Shown piece by piece: positions 6,804 to 10,022 of a stretch of 10,022 nucleotides of DNA (position 1 is its first letter; each line of letters starts with the position of its first letter). The position numbers and the translations under genes were made by a program. This stretch comes from Chloroflexota bacterium (GTDB taxonomy: Bacteria; Chloroflexota; Anaerolineae; Caldilineales; Caldilineaceae), in contig QEUW01000313.1 of assembly GCA_003577005.1 (NCBI GenBank), positions 1 to 10,022 of the forward strand, read 5' to 3'. The notes beneath the pieces are model-generated. The model was not told the DNA's origin. It saw only the letters and a list, made by a program, of their open reading frames with translations, and did not search any database.

Positions 6804-8060
6804 TCACTCTCTAGCGGTGGGTATGCGCTGCTGACCTAGACTATTTGTGTTCAGCGGGGTAGAGTACGGATAGTCTGGGCCGGCAGCAGGTTGCGCATCG
6901 TGCAAGGTCTGATAGATGGCATTCACCTTGGCAATATAATCGGCGAAGCGAAAATGCTCTTGTGCATGTTCTTGTGCGCGCAAGCCAAGCGCTTCGGCCT
7001 GTTCGGGTTTATCCATGAGTTCGAGAATTCCCGTCGCCAACGCTTCTGCCGTACAGTCGACTAGCAACGCCATATCAGGGTTCAGCACGGACGCGTGCGC
7101 CTCGATATTGGTTGCGACGATTGGCTTTCCAGCCGCCATATAGTCATAGATTTTCAGCGGAGTCGCCAGGCCATTTTTGCGCGGTGAGACGAGGATGTGC
7201 GCCATACGCACATAGCCGCCCACTTCCTGAATCGGTACGATGCCGGTGAAACGGATATTCCCATTCAGGTCGAGCCTGCGGGCTTCGCTGCGCCAGTAAT
7301 CCACCTGGTTTTGTCTACCGCCCACCATAAGAAATTGCACGTCGGGTCGCCGGCTGCTGACAATCTTGGCACATTGCAGCAAGAGGTCTAGACCTTGGTA
7401 GGGTTCAAAGGTCCCGGTATAGACAACGAGATAGCCGCTGTCCAATCCGAGAGAGGTGATCTTTGCGCTTGGTTCGGAGTCTTGGGGAGGGACTTCCGCA
7501 TGAACGGGCAGATTCTCGATCATGACCTGTTTGACTGCCGGGTTGATCGTCTGTACATGCTCCTGAAGCGCCAGGCTCACCGTGATCACCGCGTCACAAG
7601 TGTGCAATACCCATCGTTCCATCACCTTGAACAGCCAGCGGATCGGCGACTTTCGGGCAAAGCCAAATGCGCCCAATTGTCTAGGTAGACTCGAGTGCAT
7701 GTCATAAAGATGACGCACATCAAACAAAAAGGCGAGCAGAATCGCAAAAAACGCGGCTTCCTCATGGGCGTGAATCACATTGTATTGCCTGGTGCAAAGC
7801 AGGATCAACGCTTTGCCAAATAGGAGGCAATCGAGGAGGACTTTGGGCAATGAGGGTCCCGGCTTCACTTCTTTGATGAACGGGACAGCCGGAATCCGAT
7901 GAACGGTTACACCGGGGATCTCGACCTCGTCGCCAAGGTGATAGGTGACCAGGTCTATTTCATGCTTGAGCGCAGAAAGGGCAACAAGCCGCTGATATAC
8001 ACTGATCGGTGTGCCCCGTGGCTCGAGAACCGGCTGTGGCGCAAGCATGAGAATCCGCAT
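6804..8060 (-). CDS. Glycosyltransferase family 4 (GT-B fold)
   Basis: A 418-residue GT4-type glycosyltransferase. It would transfer a sugar from a nucleotide donor to a growing glycan or lipid carrier on the cytoplasmic side. The N-terminal domain starts MRILMLAPQPVLEPRGTPIS (1-20), the usual glycine-bearing acceptor-side loop. The C-terminal domain begins at about 205 with VVYTGTFEPYQGLDLLLQC (212-230), then FLMVGG (243-248), NIRFTG (268-273) and SPRKNGLATPLKIYDYMAAG (292-311). The last is the donor-binding region, with Asp306 where many relatives have the second Glu of EX7E. The frame is open to 8138, but the ATG at 8060 has a near-perfect GGAGGT Shine-Dalgarno and gives a typical GT4 N-terminus, so I use it. 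It is the first gene of the operon, and its stop lies 7 bp before the asnB GTG. Donor and acceptor unknown. Confidence 0.9.
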   Translation of the reverse strand: MRILMLAPQPVLEPRGTPISVYQRLVALSALKHEIDLVTYHLGDEVEIPGVTVHRIPAVPFIKEVKPGPSLPKVLLDCLLFGKALILLCTRQYNVIHAHEEAAFFAILLAFLFDVRHLYDMHSSLPRQLGAFGFARKSPIRWLFKVMERWVLHTCDAVITVSLALQEHVQTINPAVKQVMIENLPVHAEVPPQDSEPSAKITSLGLDSGYLVVYTGTFEPYQGLDLLLQCAKIVSSRRPDVQFLMVGGRQNQVDYWRSEARRLDLNGNIRFTGIVPIQEVGGYVRMAHILVSPRKNGLATPLKIYDYMAAGKPIVATNIEAHASVLNPDMALLVDCTAEALATGILELMDKPEQAEALGLRAQEHAQEHFRFADYIAKVNAIYQTLHDAQPAAGPDYPYSTPLNTNSLGQQRIPTARE

Positions 8061-8063
8061 ATG

Positions 8064-8069
8064 ACCTCC
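8064..8069 (-). promoter_or_regulatory. Strong Shine-Dalgarno (GGAGGT) for the glycosyltransferase start at 8060
   Basis: Minus-strand GGAGGT sits 3 nt before the ATG at 8060. It is the strongest ribosome binding site in the window and rules in favour of the 418-residue product over the longer frame opening at 8138. A strong site here fits a first gene of an operon. Confidence 0.7.
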
Positions 8070-8221
8070 GATTGCCAACAAATCGTATTTGTACTGGCTG
8101 CGAGGGGGGCAATGGACAACGACCGGGCTGCTGGTCAAATGCCAAGTTCTGACAAATCAATCGGCCTGATAGCGGTGACAACCGTGTGCTGCATGCGCCG
8201 GCTTGTTCGCCCACGCGAAGT

Positions 8222-8247
8222 AACCCTGGCCCGCGTTGGGCAGGGTT
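8222..8247. repeat. Inverted repeat (10 bp stem, one bulged base, 5-base loop)
   Basis: AACCCTGGCCC (8222-8232) faces GGGCAGGGTT (8238-8247) across loop GCGTT. All ten pairs are Watson-Crick with a single unpaired G at 8229. No T-tract follows on either strand, so it is not a canonical intrinsic terminator. It lies mid-way between gmhB and the operon start and could be a transcript leader structure, an operator or part of a dispersed repeat. Function unknown. Confidence 0.5.
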
Positions 8248-8360
8248 GATTGGCTCGTCACCAACCGCGGCACGGTATTCTGTCTACTGGGGTAGATATG
8301 GCTCGGTGTTGCTGATGCGAATTGAAGGAGTGTGTGGCGAAAGCGGATGTCTTGCCACGG

Positions 8361-8407
8361 GTTAAAACGGCAACGACGCAGTGAGGATCAGACTTGGCCC
8401 GTTGCCG
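8361..8407 (-). terminator. Possible rho-independent terminator of gmhB
   Basis: On the minus strand CGGCAACG (8407-8400, inside the last gmhB codons) pairs perfectly with CGTTGCCG (8375-8368), followed at once by TTTTAA (8367-8362). The stem is 8 bp plus a G-T and an A-T pair. The 24-base loop is long for an intrinsic terminator and the 5' arm overlaps coding sequence, so the call is tentative. Confidence 0.35.
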
Positions 8408-8978
8408 CTCGCTGCGTCAGAAGCCAGGAAACGGCAGCCTCCAAGTCCGATAAGAGCACCACGCCAGGCTGGTTCGAAACCATCCGAGTGAGTTGTTCTC
8501 CCTGGCGGCCCGTGGTGACCAGGCAGCACATGCATCCGGCAGCTTGCGCCGCCTGCAAATCGGTGATCGAGTCGCCGATGAAGATGCAATCCACCAAGCG
8601 AAGCCCAAAATCACGCCCGGCCTGGTGGAGTAGCCCAGGCTTGGGTTTGCGACATGAACATTCTTCGTCAGGATGATGTGGGCAGATATAGAATGCATCA
8701 ATGCGCCCGCCGTTTGCCATGACGCACTGCTGCAGACGCCGGTGGATATCGTCGAGCACGCTCCGCCGCATCAGTCCGCGACCGACGGCTGACTGGTTGG
8801 TGATGACGATGATCGGCTGCGGGAGGGCCGCCAGCCGAGCGAGGGCAGACAAAACACCGGGAAGCAATTCAAACTCCTCCCAGCATTTTACATAGCCGGC
8901 CCGCTCGCGATTAATCACCCCGTCGCGATCGAGAAAGACCGCGCCGAACGGGTTGGGTCGCCGCACCGGTTTCTCCAT
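8388..8978 (-). CDS. gmhB: D-glycero-D-manno-heptose 1,7-bisphosphate 7-phosphatase (HAD-IIIA)
   Basis: A 196-residue HAD phosphatase matching GmhB, which removes the 7-phosphate from heptose 1,7-bisphosphate in nucleotide-heptose synthesis. The nucleophile motif FLDRDG is at residues 15-20 (D17, D19), motif II in VITNQSAVGRG (58-68), the zinc loop CPHHPDEECSC (99-109; ligands C99, H101, C107, C109), then RKPKPG (110-115) and IGDSITD (134-140). E. coli GmhB is 191 residues, so length fits; the zinc loop is a few residues shorter than in E. coli. The frame can also begin at a GTG at 8996, six codons earlier; neither start has a good SD and I prefer the ATG. A histidinol-phosphatase role is the main alternative, but the neighbouring heptose kinase-like gene favours heptose. 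A promoter-like site lies upstream. Confidence 0.88.
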   Translation of the reverse strand: MEKPVRRPNPFGAVFLDRDGVINRERAGYVKCWEEFELLPGVLSALARLAALPQPIIVITNQSAVGRGLMRRSVLDDIHRRLQQCVMANGGRIDAFYICPHHPDEECSCRKPKPGLLHQAGRDFGLRLVDCIFIGDSITDLQAAQAAGCMCCLVTTGRQGEQLTRMVSNQPGVVLLSDLEAAVSWLLTQRAATGQV

Positions 8979-9026
8979 CCGGCCCCAATCACGCACTCGA
9001 GTCGGACCAAATTGTGTAGTTTGCAG

Positions 9027-9055
9027 TATATATCACAATCTAGCGCAAGTGGTAA
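9027..9055 (-). promoter_or_regulatory. Candidate sigma70-type promoter upstream of gmhB
   Basis: On the minus strand, TTACCA (9055-9050) and TATATA (9032-9027) are separated by exactly 17 bp, and TG precedes the -10 by one base (TGATATATA), an extended -10 arrangement. Each hexamer matches consensus at four of six positions. Transcription would start near 9020, about 25-42 nt before the possible gmhB starts. This would give gmhB its own promoter despite sharing direction with the kinase gene. No obvious terminator was seen after the kinase stop at 9132. Confidence 0.4.
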
Positions 9056-9131
9056 GCATCGGCTGTCAGTTTGCTTGCGATGTTCACTATCGTTCTGGCA
9101 AGCCATCGGCGCTGAGTCTGTGGGCGGTTGC

Positions 9132-10022
9132 CTAGCGCCGATAGTTAAAGATCACCTTGGTCCCGTCGACCTCCAGGTTGAAGGGCAGCTCGGAGAGCCT
9201 GCAGAGCGCGGCCCGCACCTCATCCTGTTTGGACGGCGGCACATAGAGCAGCAGATAGCCGCCGCCGCCCGCCCCCGTGATCTTGCCGCCCAAGGCCCCG
9301 GCGCGGCGTGCGCGCGTGTAGAGTTCGTCGATGCTGCCGTTGCTGACCCCGCTCGCCATCTGGCGTTTCAACTGCCAGCCTTCGTCCAGCAGCCGGCCCA
9401 GCGCGTCGAACTCGCCTGCTTCGAGACAGGCCTTGGCCTCCACTGCCAGCCGCTTCATCTCGCCCAAGACCGCCAGGCGGCTGGAGATGTTCTGCACCTG
9501 CTCGCTCAACACCGAAGACGACTTGCGCGTGACGCCGGTGAAAAACAGCATCAAATGGCGGTTGAGCCGGCGCATCTGATCCGGCGCAAGCGCCAACCGC
9601 TCGACATGGACCATGCCCGACCGGCAGAAGCGGATAAAGCGTTGGCCGCCATAGGCCGCGATGTATTGATCCTGCACGCCGATCGGTTTACCCAACCCCA
9701 CCGTCACCGTGCTCGACGAGCCAAGCCCTGAGCCTTCGGAGGGGATGTCGGCCATGGTCGCGATCTCGACGCGCTTGGTGATGCCCGTCTTGCGCAGGCA
9801 TTCGCGCACCAACTCATGCTCCAGTTGGTCCAGGTCGTCCACCAACTCGGTCTTGGTATAGCCGACGCGGATACGGTCGTCGTAGCGTTCTTTGATCGTC
9901 ACATAGATATATTTGTCGATGGCGCAACTGAGCACCCAGCCTTCCTCGTGCAAAAAATATTCGCGAAAATCTGTGCCGCCCCCCAAAAAGCTGACGCGCA
10001 GCGGCGTCTGGGTGATGATCAT
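9132..10022 (-). CDS. hddA: GHMP kinase, D-glycero-alpha-D-manno-heptose 7-phosphate kinase-like, with internal deletion
   Basis: A 296-residue frame whose ATG sits exactly at the right edge; the N-terminus [18 protein letters not shown] (6-23) is where HddA-type kinases normally begin, so it is probably complete. The phosphate-binding loop [15 protein letters not shown] is at 96-110, [16 protein letters not shown] at 111-126 (D118 is the likely catalytic Asp), and motif 3 [13 protein letters not shown] at 245-257. The family phosphorylates heptose 7-phosphate at C1, giving the substrate of GmhB, encoded next. Relatives are usually about 325-345 residues and carry roughly 30 residues between the TVGL and GKPIG segments, including a helix with a conserved Glu expected to bind Mg2+. 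Here the two segments are joined directly (bases 9692/9693). The frame is otherwise intact, so it may be inactive, specialised or misassembled. Hand-counted GC in several lines (about 68-70%) is higher than in the operon. Confidence 0.82.
   Translation of the reverse strand: MIITQTPLRVSFLGGGTDFREYFLHEEGWVLSCAIDKYIYVTIKERYDDRIRVGYTKTELVDDLDQLEHELVRECLRKTGITKRVEIATMADIPSEGSGLGSSSTVTVGLGKPIGVQDQYIAAYGGQRFIRFCRSGMVHVERLALAPDQMRRLNRHLMLFFTGVTRKSSSVLSEQVQNISSRLAVLGEMKRLAVEAKACLEAGEFDALGRLLDEGWQLKRQMASGVSNGSIDELYTRARRAGALGGKITGAGGGGYLLLYVPPSKQDEVRAALCRLSELPFNLEVDGTKVIFNYRR

Larger units (their letters stand above)
8061..8387. other. Intergenic region between gmhB and the glycosyltransferase operon
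   Basis: A 327 bp stretch with no gene I can support. It contains a possible gmhB terminator at its right edge, an isolated hairpin at 8222-8247, and the SD of the downstream gene at its left edge. It should carry the promoter for the six-gene operon, but I found no -35/-10 pair with good spacing. The best loose match, TTGTCC with TACAAA on the minus strand, has 20 bp spacing and is not convincing. Confidence 0.6.

Noticed and set aside
8061..8138. 26-codon N-terminal extension of the glycosyltransferase
   Set aside because: The GGAGGT site just before the ATG at 8060 and the GT4-like MRILMLAPQP start argue for the shorter protein.
8061..8220. sigma54 or sigma70 promoter for the operon
   Set aside because: TTGGCATTTGACC resembles a -24 half-site but no -12 GC follows at the right spacing; sigma70 hexamer pairs had poor match or 20 bp spacing.
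9012..9731. 239-codon plus-strand open frame antisense to the heptose kinase
   Set aside because: It is the complement of a gene with clear GHMP motifs in a GC-rich stretch; its translation shows no recognisable domain and no SD.

Overview
The window looks like part of a bacterial cell-surface glycan (LPS, capsule or exopolysaccharide) locus. Every protein gene I can support lies on the minus strand, so transcription runs from right (10022) to left (1). Hand counts of single sequence lines give about 46-70% GC. Heptose genes, a GT4 glycosyltransferase and an AsnB-type amidotransferase point to a Gram-negative-type bacterium, but nothing in the sequence fixes the phylum. I saw no tRNA, rRNA, CRISPR array, transposase or IS end.

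Right part (8388-10022): two nucleotide-heptose precursor genes. A GHMP-family kinase resembling D-glycero-alpha-D-manno-heptose 7-phosphate kinase (hddA) is followed by a HAD phosphatase resembling GmhB. Between them is a gap of about 150 bp with a plausible sigma70-type promoter for the phosphatase. The kinase appears to lack about 30 residues directly after its phosphate-binding loop.

Middle (8061-8387): a 327 bp non-coding gap. It holds a possible terminator at the end of gmhB and a strong hairpin of unknown role. It probably also carries the promoter of the downstream operon, although I could not pick one out.

Left and centre (1-8060): a tight six-gene operon. The order is GT4 glycosyltransferase, asnB-type amidotransferase, class I methyltransferase, a GlpD-like FAD dehydrogenase fused to a second methyltransferase, an extended SDR epimerase/dehydratase, and a third methyltransferase cut by the window edge. 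Junctions are 7 bp, an 8 bp overlap, 31 bp, a 4 bp ATGA overlap and 31 bp, so co-transcription and translational coupling are likely.

Taken together, the genes suggest synthesis and decoration (amide or amino transfer, methylation, oxidation or epimerisation) of a heptose-containing or glycerol-phosphate-related surface glycan. The product itself is inference. The most unusual items are the 877-residue GlpD-methyltransferase fusion, with a changed substrate-site arginine, and the internally shortened heptose kinase.
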